Assembly: GCA_016808115.1 (NCBI GenBank)
Contig: JAEQBH010005291.1
Location: forward strand, 159,380-223,379
Length of the DNA stretch: 64,000 nt
Direction: 5' to 3'
Source of the DNA: Tetrastigma voinierianum
Taxonomy: Eukaryota > Streptophyta > Magnoliopsida > Vitales > Vitaceae
The notes beneath the pieces were generated by a model, which saw nothing but the letters and a program-made list of their open reading frames with translations, was not told the DNA's origin and did not search any database. Shown here piece by piece: positions 34,648 through 44,159 of the stretch. How positions within the stretch are numbered: the first letter of the stretch is position 1; every line of letters begins with the position of its first letter. Position numbers and translations under genes: made by a program.

Positions 34648-36780
34648 TGTGACGCCCTAAAACCCAGGGGTCCCGTTAACGACCCATCAACGCACAGAAT
34701 ACCTATGGGTATCACATATCTCGATACCACCATATCGCGTCCCATTCACCGAGATCCATTTATGCCTATATATTTTAGAAAAGCATACAAATGTATCAAA
34801 ATAGTTCATAAAAGTTCGAGTTACAACTCTCTTATATACAAAATATTACATGAAAGAGTAGTTGTTAAAAGGTTTCCCTCAAAGCCACGCTTTGGCTTTC
34901 TTCACACCCGCGATCCTGCATGAGGGTCAACCACTATGACATAACCCCGCACCTCGAAAGGGGTCCCATGACGAGGTGAGCAATGCCCAGTAAGGATAAC
35001 TCCTACAAGGGCTACTCCCACCTAAGTGCACATGCAATGCCATGTTCACACAATAATACACACATCAACATTCCAATGAAGAATATGCTAATTCTACATG
35101 GAATCCTACATGAAATGAGATGAGACTCATTATGCCCCATGTCCTGAGTCCATACCGACTTCATCACACATGCTTATGCCAAGTGTGAAAAACCATCATT
35201 CTGGATGACATTCAATGATCATTTTCAAAACCAATTTCATTTGTTTATAAACCAAAAGCTTTTTGGATGATACATCACAATGATTATTTTATATTCAAAA
35301 TCCATGCGTCTTTTTGTGGGTAGCGAATTTTTGGTGTCTCACTGCAGGCTCCGCAAACCTAAACACTTTAACAACCTTTCACCGCTAAGGACCATGTTTG
35401 ACCATAATTGGCGGGTTTTTCACCCGAGGGGGGATCGATCCCTTCTTGCTAATACCCGGCACATATTTTCTATTTCATGCAATCGTGCGACTCTATTGAA
35501 CGTTGTCCCATTTACTGAGCCCACCCAATCAAACACGAAACGTAGTGTCAATTTACCAACCATGCACTCACACCCAACCCAATGAGATGCCCCCGTGCAT
35601 ATACAATGCAAAATGTCACTGCATGTTAGCTCATGTTACATGTATTCTACATGGAATAATTTATAAACCGTGATTTTTATGCTACACCATGGATAATTAT
35701 ATCGAAACATATAATTTACATCCATTCCCGCTAATATATATAACACCAATATATCAACATATTTACAACACATTCAAAGATGTTACAAAATTTCCAACAA
35801 TAACACACACAAAATTAGTCCACACAACCAGCTATCTCTCTACCATACTCTGGGCTTCTTTGAAATAACTGACTCAAATTTAAATTTCAAATTTTTGTTT
35901 TATTTACTTATTTATTAACAAATTTCAAGACTGTCATTAACGGCTATAAATTTAGTCATGAAGTAGTCCTTAAACTTGGCTAGAAAATTGTCTCGAAAAA
36001 CAGTCCCAACGTTTAAAACTCTACCTCATGGTTGGCCGAATCCACACAGGCCATTTATTTCCTTAGATTAAGAGGAACCAATGCAGGACAAAACCTCATC
36101 TCCTTTTGTTGGCACTCACTGTGAGCTCACGAGTGCACCTACTTTGACCCTACTCATTGACTCGACCTTCTCGAAACACTGGGAATCAGAGCCCTTTTCC
36201 TTTCTTTCCCTTTTTTTCATTCTTTCCCACACAAGTTTTTTTGTCCTCATCTCTTTTGTTTTCCTCTCTTTCCTTTTCTTTCTTCCTTTCTTTCCTTTTT
36301 TCTCCTTTCTTTTCTTTTTCTCCTTTCCTTCCTCCACCAAATTCTTTTTTCTCTCCTAAGCTATTCCTTGGTTTGATCCAAGTGAGAGGAAACTCTCCTC
36401 ACTTTCCTATTCCTCACTTCCATGATCCATGTTCCATGTGCCATGTGTCACATGGACACATGCACTAGGTGGCAAATGCCACACCACATGGCTCTCATGC
36501 CATGTGCACTCCTCTTAGCTTTCCATGTGGCATCCACATGGTCATGCTATGTGGCACCACTCCATGTGTCATCCGACATTCGTGCCTTGAAATACGTGCA
36601 ATTCCGACTATCTTGGAATCCAACGAATATTGACTGGGTAGCTAGATTTCGCGAGAAAATTCCAACGATGAAGTCCGTTTCGTCATCCAAGATCTAGAAA
36701 ATTTCAGGTTTTCAACCTATACTACAAATGCAAATTCACTGCTTTTCCCTCTAAAAAATTGCATTTTTCCTGTGTTTTAA
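34648..36780 (-). mobile_element. L3: chromodomain gypsy LTR, probably solo
   Basis: It begins TGTGACGCCCTAAAACCCAG on the plus strand, the standard inner end of this LTR family, and includes GTGAGCAATGCCCAGTAAGG and a long CT tract. The outer end is not sharp: text after about 36700 (GATCTAGAAAATTTCAGG) corresponds to the last 100 bp of the other LTRs. No second LTR or PBS is attached. I could not find a matching 5-bp duplication. Confidence 0.7.
36193..36357. repeat. Polypyrimidine tract within L3
   Basis: About 165 bases of almost only C and T. It is purine on the LTR sense strand. L5 has the same tract at 63823-64000, and T, O, M and L4 have shorter GA/CT tracts in the corresponding part of their LTRs. 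Confidence 0.85.
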
Positions 36781-37001
36781 TGTCTTATATTAATCGATAA
36801 CTATATTTTTTATGGACACATATTCGATTTGTTATGCAAAGTGTATTCAAATTTATCCTTAAACTTTCACTATTTCCATCCTAAAATAAAAGTATCCCAA
36901 ACCAAGACTTTATCTAGTTAGGAAAAAAGAATTGTATTAGCTTCTAAGTTCCCAAAAAAAAAAAAAAAAGTTGTCAAGGCAAACAAAAACAATGATCGAG
37001 T

Positions 37002-37130
37002 CATTAATGAGACCTAGCTCAATGGTTAAGGGCTATGGTGGGTATATCGTATAGGGAGGGGAGGGGATCAAGTTCAAGTCCTAGTGGAGACAAATTTGTG
37101 TACTTATAAAATAAATAAAAAAATAAAAAA
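37002..37130 (+). mobile_element. SINE 1 (tRNA-derived) with perfect 13-bp duplication
   Basis: The body has an A box TAGCTCAATGGTTAAGGGC and a B box GTTCAAGTCC about 50 bases further on, the internal pol III promoter of tRNA-derived SINEs, and ends in an A-rich tail with TAAATAAAAAAATAAAAAA. It is flanked by ACAATGATCGAGT at 36989-37001 and again at 37131-37143, a perfect duplication from target-primed integration. There is no ORF, as expected; SINEs borrow LINE enzymes. Confidence 0.93.
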
Positions 37131-37204
37131 ACAATGATCGAGTTTCAAAATTTTTATGATGACATTGGGTGTTTTGAATTTATCTTATTAGAAATAGCAT
37201 GATA

Positions 37205-37320
37205 CCATCAAGGCATGGCTCAAGTGGTGAAGGGTTAGGTGGAGTTATGACAAGTTCCGTGTCTAAGTCCTTATCGTAGCCAAAAAAGAAAATTATATTT
37301 ACTCTTATAAAAAAAAACTT
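37205..37320 (+). mobile_element. SINE 2 (tRNA-derived), decayed
   Basis: A-box-like TGGCTCAAGTGGTGAAGGG, a degenerate B box GTGTCTAAGTCC, and a 3' end TTATAAAAAAAAA. It is flanked by TAGCATGATA (37195-37204) and TGGCATGATA (37326-37335), a duplication with one mismatch. It is similar in plan to SINE 1, which lies 75 bp upstream, but more diverged. Confidence 0.82.
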
Positions 37321-37550
37321 ATTAATGGCATGATAATCTTTCCTAAATAGTTCCTTTTTTTTTCTTTTTTTCTTTTCTTTTTTTATCTTTTGGAAGTATT
37401 ATTTCATAGTGGAAAAATATGTGTGTGCTCTTCAAACTTATTGTTTATCTTATGTGTAGTGTGAGATATACTCAAATTGCATACATGCTGATGAGACGTG
37501 ACAACCATTGGAGAATGTGTGCCGCGTTTGACTCATCATTATATACTCAT

Positions 37551-37845
37551 GGCCCTGCCAACCCCGAAAGTATCGGCGAAAAGTGTAGTTAAAAAAATTT
37601 GACGAAAATAAAAAATAACTTTGAAACTTAATAAATTAACTTTTATATGTTTGTTCAAACTCGCTTATTTGTTTCTCTCTATTATATAAAGACTAAGCAA
37701 AATTTATAAATATGTAAAATTTTGAGGAATTTTAATTATATTTGATTTTCTTTTATATTTTTTACGGTGAAACCCAATATGAGAAAACTATTTTCCTTAG
37801 TACTTTTTTTCTTTCCTTAGTATTTTTCGGGTTCCAAACGGAGCC
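37551..37845. mobile_element. MITE copy 2
   Basis: The right end GGGTTCCAAACGGAGCC is followed by TTA. The left end GGCCCTGCCAACCCCGAAAG is a decayed inverted copy. The interior (CTCTCTATTATATAAAGACTA, TTGATTTTCTTTTATATTTT) matches copies 1 and 3. Confidence 0.78.
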
Positions 37846-37974
37846 TTAGATTATGTATTCAAATTGTTGGCATATGTTGTAGATTTTCAATCGAGAATAT
37901 TTTAAACAATACTTTATGTTTTAGGCTGTGTATAGATTGTTTAGACCATTTGTAAAATATCTTTTGTTGTTATA

Positions 37975-38275
37975 TGATTTCCATACATGTTTTTTTGTTT
38001 TTGTTTTTTTTACCTTTTTAAATTTCTCTTTCCCCCTAAAAGCAGCCAATGGTTGGGATTATTAAATTTTCTTTTGAATTTTTAATAGAATAGAAGAGAA
38101 TTTTTTTTTTTTTCGTCTTTAGAGAAATGCAAAAGTGCTTGGAAACATCAAAACAAATTTGTAAAAATATTTTAAGCCTAATTATATGACTTCCAAACTT
38201 GCGTTTATTTTTGTTTTTTTCTTTTTTTCTCCCACAAAACAAATCCATTGCTAGGATTTTAGGAGTTACTAAACA
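37975..38275. repeat. Diverged tandem dimer of about 200 bp
   Basis: ATATGATTTCCATACATG with a T/G-rich run, then CAGCCAATGGTTGGGATT, recurs as ATATGACTTCCAAACTTG with a T/G-rich run, then AAATCCATTGCTAGGATT about 205 bp later. No coding potential. Confidence 0.55.
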
Positions 38276-38683
38276 CATTTTATCCAAAATGAATGGACCT
38301 CGTTTATCTCATGTTTCAAAAATCGTTGCTTCCTATTTCAAAACTATTTTTTGTTCTAAAAAACAAAAAAAATAAGGAAAACGGGGAGAACAAGTTTGAT
38401 TTCCGATTTTTTTATTTATTTATATTTGAAAAACACAGAACATAGAAAACAATAAATTTAGAGAACAAAAATGGGCCAAAAGCACCAAACGGTAGTTTTA
38501 CGTTGCTTTCAAAAACTAAACATGCCTAATATCTTCGTTTCCTCTTTTAATAAATAGAAAAAAAAAGTTGAAAGCGAATGCAAACTCCTAAGCTTTCCAT
38601 ATATGATTGCAAAATGTTTATTTGTTTATTGGGTAAAAAAAAAACACGTCATCATGAAGTATTGGAATAAGGTTAAATCTGAA

Positions 38684-39019
38684 GGCTCCATTAGGGATCC
38701 GGAAAGTATTAAAGAAAGAAAATAGAGATGAAAAGTGGAAGGAATTTGCTAAAAACAAAGGTGGAAGGAAAGAAAATTTGCGAGAAAATAAAAAATAAGT
38801 TTGAACTTAATAAATTAATTCTATATCTATATTCAAACTCATTTTATTTGTTTCTCTCTATTATATAAGGACTAAAAATTAAAAATATGTACAATTTTGA
38901 AGAATTTTGATTATATTTGATTTTCTTTTATATTTTCCATGATGAAACCAAAAATGAGAAAATCATTTTCTTTGATACTTTTTTTCTTTCCCTAGTACTT
39001 TTCGGGTTTCATGCAACAC
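38684..39019. mobile_element. MITE copy 3
   Basis: The left end GGCTCCATTAGGGATCCGG is clear. The right end CTAGTACTTTTCGGGTTTCA is followed by diverged sequence instead of ...GGAGCC. The interior shares TTCTCTCTATTATATAAGGA and TTTGATTTTCTTTTATATTT with copies 1 and 2. Confidence 0.72.
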
Positions 39020-39424
39020 AATTTTGCCTTCTTTGACTTTGCATTATCTAAGTCAGGTCAATCTTTTTTACATATTCTTGCTTTCCCCTTCATCGACAGG
39101 TATTATTGTTGGATATTTATGGTAGATTTGCCTGTGGTTTGCTAAGATAAATTGAAGAAATAAGAGGATTTGTCAATGAAATCTTCTAAGAAATTGGAAG
39201 AATTTAGTGTCATTGAAATTGTAAAAGATGCAATGGTTGGGAATGGAGTTCCCCTCGAATCCGTTACTCCTGTACAGAAAGAGAGAATGGCAATTTTCCT
39301 CTTGATCTCAAGTGTCCGCTCTCCTTTGTTTCTTCTTCACCCAAGAAACTAGTTTGCAACAACTCAAATGGTTTTGCGGATCCTAGCAGCCCCTACACGT
39401 AGAAGATCAGTGTTTGGATCATTT
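39020..39424. other. Low-copy-looking DNA with a weak 60-codon frame
   Basis: Nothing repetitive is visible here within the window. A plus-strand frame at 39170-39352 (SMKSSKKLEEFSVIEIVKD, then GVPLESVTPVQKERM) has a non-random, helical look. It could be a decayed exon, but it has no support beyond its composition. Confidence 0.25.
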
Positions 39425-39522
39425 GTTCCAATCCAGAGCTGGGCAATGACTTCTTTATGCTATGTTTTTGTACAAGCCATGTGCGAGTGTTGTACCCGCC
39501 TTGATTTCAGTTCATCCATAGC

Positions 39523-39525
<3 letters not shown>

Positions 39526-39566
<41 letters not shown>
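39526..39566. repeat. (TA)n microsatellite, left
   Basis: About 20 TA units directly after copy a of the duplicated segment. A similar tract at 40669-40712 follows copy c in mirror position. Confidence 0.95.
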
Positions 39567-39571
<5 letters not shown>

Positions 39572-39580
39572 AAATTTTTG

Positions 39581-39930
39581 ATTATTTCTATAATCACCAC
39601 CAAATTTTAATATATAGATTATTTTTATAATTTATAATCAAAATTCAAATATAGAAATTTTGATTTTGATTATTTCTAAAGATCAAAATTTTGATCCGTT
39701 TTGATTTTTATTTCTCAAATACAGAAATTTTGATGTCAAATTTTTATTATTTCTATAATCAAAAATTTAATATATAGATTATTTCTATAATTTATAATCA
39801 AAATCAAATTTCAAATATAGAAATTTTGATTTTGATTATTTCTGAAGATCAAAATTTTGATCCGTTTTGATTTTTATTTTCAAATATAGAAATTTTGATT
39901 ATAGAAATAATCAAAATTTTGATAATATAT
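39581..39930. repeat. AT-rich tandem dimer, 165-bp period
   Basis: ATTATTTCTATAATC at 39581 recurs at 39746. Each unit contains GATCAAAATTTTGATCCG, itself a self-complementary stretch. Related inverted text lies at 40715-40970, outside copy c. Confidence 0.8.
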
Positions 39931-40666
39931 ATTTGAAGACGATATTTTGATTCATATTTCGATCTGCAAGAGGCCGGTACGGCTTCCTATGAGCAAATGC
40001 CAGGTAGTTATGGGCGAGTGTGACACCACCTTGATTTCGGCTCAACCATGGAATCCGAGGAAGCATGAAGTTTTACACGATGTAGATGACACTATTTGAC
40101 ATGTTTATGACCATTGGAAGCTATCACTTCCAGCCAGATTACTGACTTCGCCTTCCCACGATTATGATGATTTTAAACACCAACTTCAGCTCCTCCTCGC
40201 TTGAATGGGGTTACAAAGAGACACTATTTGTAACCTCGACTAATCCCACAAGGCTCTAGAATGACCAATTGGGTAAACCCTCCAATGCCCCCAAGGGAAC
40301 TCGAACCTATAACCTTCGGTTTCAGCAACTCTTGGGAGCACCAAGACAGGTTTCAGCAACCCCATTTAGGCAAAGAGGAGATGAAGTCGACGTTTTATAA
40401 CCATCGGAATATGATTTGGGAGACAAAATTCAAGCAAATCGCTAGAACTTCCATAGCTTCCAAATAAATATTCATAATACGTATTCAAATAGTGTCTCTT
40501 CATCGAGGTATATGCATCATCACAAAGCTTCCATCTCCTTGATCTCCATGGTCGACCGAAATCAGCGGCAACAGATAACACTCGCCCATGGCTTGCACAA
40601 GCGTGCAAGTTAAGGGAGCCATTGCCGCCTCTTCTCGATCTGGAGCAAATCTGATGAAAACACCAT

Positions 40667-40668
<2 letters not shown>

Positions 40669-40704
<36 letters not shown>

Positions 40705-40712
40705 TATATATA
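40669..40712. repeat. (TA)n microsatellite, right
   Basis: A TA repeat with one GA interruption, next to copy c of the inverted duplication. Confidence 0.95.
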
Positions 40713-41024
40713 CTCAAAATTTTGATTATTTCTATAATCAAAATTTCCATATTTGAATTTTGATTATAGATTATAGAAATAATCTATATATAAAATTTTG
40801 ATATAATCAAAAAAAAAATTTTTTTAATGAGATTTAATCAAAATTTTAATATTATTTGATGTATGAAAATTATAATCAAATTATAATATATGAAATTGAT
40901 GTCTGAAAATTATAAATAAATAAAATTAATATATGAAAATTATTTCTATAATCAAAATTTTTATATATATTATATAGAGTGATTTGATTAAAAGACTTTT
41001 TAAAAACTCAATTTCGGAAATTTG

Positions 41025-41450
41025 ACCCCTTATCAATTTTTGGCATTATTTTGACAAAAATACCCTTATTGTTTTCTTGCAAAAGTAACCCATTCTTTTA
41101 ATAGATAATGTAATTATATGAAATGAAAGCAAGTAATTTTGTTCAAAAGGTTTCCTTTTCAAGAAAAAAATATGATAGGCTAGATTCATAAATCTCGGAT
41201 TATTTAATATCTTAATAAATATTTTATTACATATTTGGCCTCTTATCAACTTTTGGCATGATTTTGACAAAAATACCCTCCTTATTTTCTTGCAAAAGTA
41301 ACCTTTTCTTTTAAGAGATAACGTAAATAAATGAAATGACAAAGGGCAATTTTTTCCAAAAGGGTTACTTTTTAAGAAAATATAGGATATGATAGATCTA
41401 CAAATCTTGGATTATTTTGACCTCTTTAACAAATATTATATTATATATAA
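41025..41450. repeat. Tandem dimer of about 205 bp
   Basis: Two head-to-tail units. Each begins near TTATCAA.TTTTGGCAT.AT and TTTTGACAAAAATACCCT, continues with TTTTCTTGCAAAAGTAACC, and ends near GATTATTT. The minus-strand frame 41342-41046 crosses both units and is a by-product. Confidence 0.85.
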
Positions 41451-42209
41451 GTATCCTTAATACAATCCACTACTATTTATACTCTTAATCATATTTAATG
41501 TATCTAATATTTAGTGTTTCTTAGATACTAGTAATTTGTTGTTTTTAATTATAAATTTTAATCTTTTATTTTCAAAAGAAAAATAGAAATTTTTTTGGCC
41601 TTTCTTTCCTAAAAAATATATGTTTGGGGAGCATATTTCAAAAAATTACTAGTTTTTATCAAGTGCATTAAATAGTAGTATGAGACTCACTCTTATCTTC
41701 TTCACTATAACTTTTAAAATATGAGACAATAAAAAAAGGTTTTAATGTCTCGTGTTTAAATAGTTTTAAAAATCATTATTTCATAAGATAAGTTTATAGA
41801 AATAAACCAGAAATATGAAAATTTTACTGGAATAAATTTTCGAAGCAATTTTAACATTATTGTTTATTTAGGTAAAAATTATTTTTAAAGCAATATTTTA
41901 ATTGTGTTTTAAAATAATTTTATGTGAAATATTTTATTTCTAATCATTTTATATTTATCTAACTATTTTTAAAATAATTATTTTAAGATAAATACAACAA
42001 TAAAAATGTGGGAGATCCACATTGAATAACTGTAAGAACAACATAATACAAGTCTGCTGTAAAGTGAATAGATGCTAAAAAACAATAAAAATGTTCTTTA
42101 AGAATATTATATTTTTATTCTCAAATACAAGCAAAAACCTTAATTGTGAAATATATTTTTTAGACTATTTGCTATATATATATATATCAATTTTTGCTCA
42201 AAACGCCGT
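41451..42209. other. AT-rich spacer
   Basis: No element ends or coding similarity seen. A short (TA)n lies near 42172-42187, just before the Tat-like LTR. Confidence 0.4.
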
Positions 42210-42859
42210 TGTGCCCACTCACTAAGCCCAAAGAAGAGGCGCGCCCAAGAGGGAAACACTCAGCTCCCGAAGCCGCCCCAAATGAAGGCCCAAATTCTCT
42301 CGCCTCCCGTGCCGCCATGGATAACTGAAGGCCCGCATTCGCAAATCACTAAATCCCGCCGACGCGGCAGTGATAACCCCTATAACATCTTATCCTATAA
42401 ATCCAATCGAATCTCCCCACAAAGAAGGAAAGTAAAATAAATTTTATCCTCACAGATCAAACCTGATCTCACCAATACAAGGAGGATAATTTCACAAACT
42501 ACTCCTCCAATATCCCTTATTAAATTCGACATCGATAGCGTAAAATATCTCATCCAATGGGAAAGAATCCTACTACCCTCCAATTAAACAACATATATTA
42601 TAAATACCAGCCAATTTTACTCCAAGTGAGTTGCACGCAAAAACATTCGGCTCTCTAAGAAGGTCTATCTTTCTCCTAGCGAAGAACTCGACTTAGGCAT
42701 CGGAGCTGGCCATGCAGCGAAGCCCCTGGTCGAATTTCTTCTTCTTTCTTGTCTTGCAGGGAGAGACAAATACAGAGCTCCTGTAGACTCACCAAGAGCG
42801 GGCCCTCGGTCCTACTTAACGACCTCGCACACCGCACCAAACAGCTTGAAAAGGTATCA
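42210..42859 (+). repeat. Tat-like 5' LTR
   Basis: It aligns with 49115-49772: AAGCCGCCCCAAATGAAGGC, CCATGGATAACTG, CCCCTATAACATCTTATCC, GAAAGAATCCTACTACCCTC and CTTGAAAAGGTATCA. It begins TG and ends CA. Confidence 0.85.
42597..42608 (+). promoter_or_regulatory. Probable TATA box in the Tat-like LTR
   Basis: ATTATAAATACC, with CCAATGG about 45 bp upstream (42554). The other LTR has ACCATAAATACC at the same place. The position, with about 250 bp of LTR downstream, suits a pol II core promoter. Confidence 0.5.
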
Positions 42860-42927
42860 TCAATCAAGGCCGCTTACGGGAACGACAGCCTCTTTATAAA
42901 TAAAGATTGATCTTCGGGCCGATCGAC

Positions 42928-43870
42928 ATGGTATCAACCCTAACACGCGCGAGCAACGCCAATCCACCAAGATGCAGGACTCCGCCAGCGACATGGACAA
43001 ATAGACTCCCTTGGCCGAGTTAGAAGCTATGCAAGCCAACACGGACGAGGTGGAGGCGCTCCGCCTCACCAACCAACGCCTGATAGGAGAATTAGAGCGA
43101 CTCACCAGGCAGATGCAACGATCACGGGAGGCACGACAAACTCAAGAAGGTCGTAACGCCGGACATCACGAAGGACAACCACACTCACACTCCCGAAGGC
43201 CGAAACTAGCGTAATCCACCCGAGCTGGGGCATGGACCACCCCTAACCTCGGGAGAGGAGTGGCAAAGAAGCAAAGACTCGATACTGGCTTAACGAGGAA
43301 CTACGACCCCCTCAACAAGGGGTGGAGGAGCAATCATGGGAACAAAGTTTCAAGAGCCTCCAGCAGGAACTCAGCCACGTGAAGGAAGTTGTAAAGGGAC
43401 GAGCCCCTGACTCTATGGACACCCTGGTGCAACAAACCGAGTCACCATTCATAGCCGAAGTGCTCCACTTCCCTCTCCCAGCAAAGTTCAGAGTGCCGCA
43501 AGTGGAAGCAAGCCACGGTGCCAAAGATCCTACGACCATCCTTCAACACTTACAAGAATCAAAATCTGAGCCACGGGTATCAGACCCTATACGATGCAAA
43601 GCTTCACATCTACATTAAAAGGCCCAAATTCGCTTGGTTCAACGTGCTCGCCCTCAATCTCCTCATTCAGAGAACTATCTATTACGGTCAGTCTCCCACT
43701 TCATCGAGCCAAAATGAACATACGTGCAGCCAAGCTATCATTTGTCGATTCACGCTGCAGCTCGCAAGAAAGCCTGAGGTCCTATGTCCAGAGGTTCAAT
43801 GCCGAGTCACTGAAGGTAGATATACCCGACGAGAAGTTCTCTATCACCGCATTCATCACGGGCTAGAGTA
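42928..43870 (+). pseudogene. Tat-like gag remnant
   Basis: The start ATGGTATCAACCC at 42928 is followed in shifted frames by a coiled-coil stretch (AELEAMQANTDEVEALRLTN and a QRLIGELERL run, 43011-43214). Next come PFIAEVLHFPLPAKFRVPQ (about 43440-43500) and LKGP, SLGSTCSPSISSF-type text, then CSSQESLRSYVQRFNAESL and FSITAFITG (43594-43866), the capsid pattern of Tat-type gag. At least three frame changes occur. No zinc knuckle was found downstream. Confidence 0.78.
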
Positions 43871-44159
43871 CTAAAGGATTCGATGTTCTCCATCCCTAAA
43901 AACCTCGTGCAAGCACGAGGTGTCGCTTAAAGCGAGAAGTACATTAATCTGGGCATAAGAAGCCCTCATATCCAAGAAAGGAAATCCTTCTAACCCATGA
44001 AGAGAAAAGCGGATCGACAAGCAACAGGATGTGAGCTCCAAGAGACAAAGAGACCGAGAGAGGTCCCCAAAGAAAGACAGAGAATGGTCCCCGAAAAGGC
44101 GTGGAAGCCTCGTAGACGCCCTCAGTCCACCCACCGAGCGACGACGACAAGATAAATTT

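Larger units (their letters stand above)
39425..40665. repeat. Inverted and direct duplication of a possibly gene-derived segment
   Basis: Three related copies. Copy a is on the plus strand at 39425-39520, copy b on the plus strand at about 40003-40260, and copy c on the minus strand at about 40665-40345. All share GGGCGAGTGT or GTGCGAGTGT and TGATTTCGGC/AGT.CA.CCAT. Copies b and c also share CACTATTTG and CT.CTCCT..C...AATGGGGTT. Copies b and c form an inverted repeat with its centre near 40300. The best frame in c is 40608-40366 on the minus strand (80 codons). I do not recognise the protein. Confidence 0.6.

Noticed and set aside
36081..36468. Phe/Ser/Leu-rich frames suggesting a membrane protein, and the Lys/Glu-rich reverse frame
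   Set aside because: Both are translations of the polypyrimidine tract in L3.
37002..37130. Functional tRNA gene
   Set aside because: A and B boxes are present, but there is no cloverleaf or acceptor stem pairing, and the A-rich tail plus target duplication identify a SINE.
38300..38540. Another MITE with ends CATGTTT...AAACATG
   Set aside because: The candidate inverted ends match over only a few blocks and no target duplication is visible.
42000..42070. Copia-type LTR start (TGTGGGAGATCCACATTG)
   Set aside because: It resembles plant copia LTR starts, but there is no matching end, PBS or second copy.
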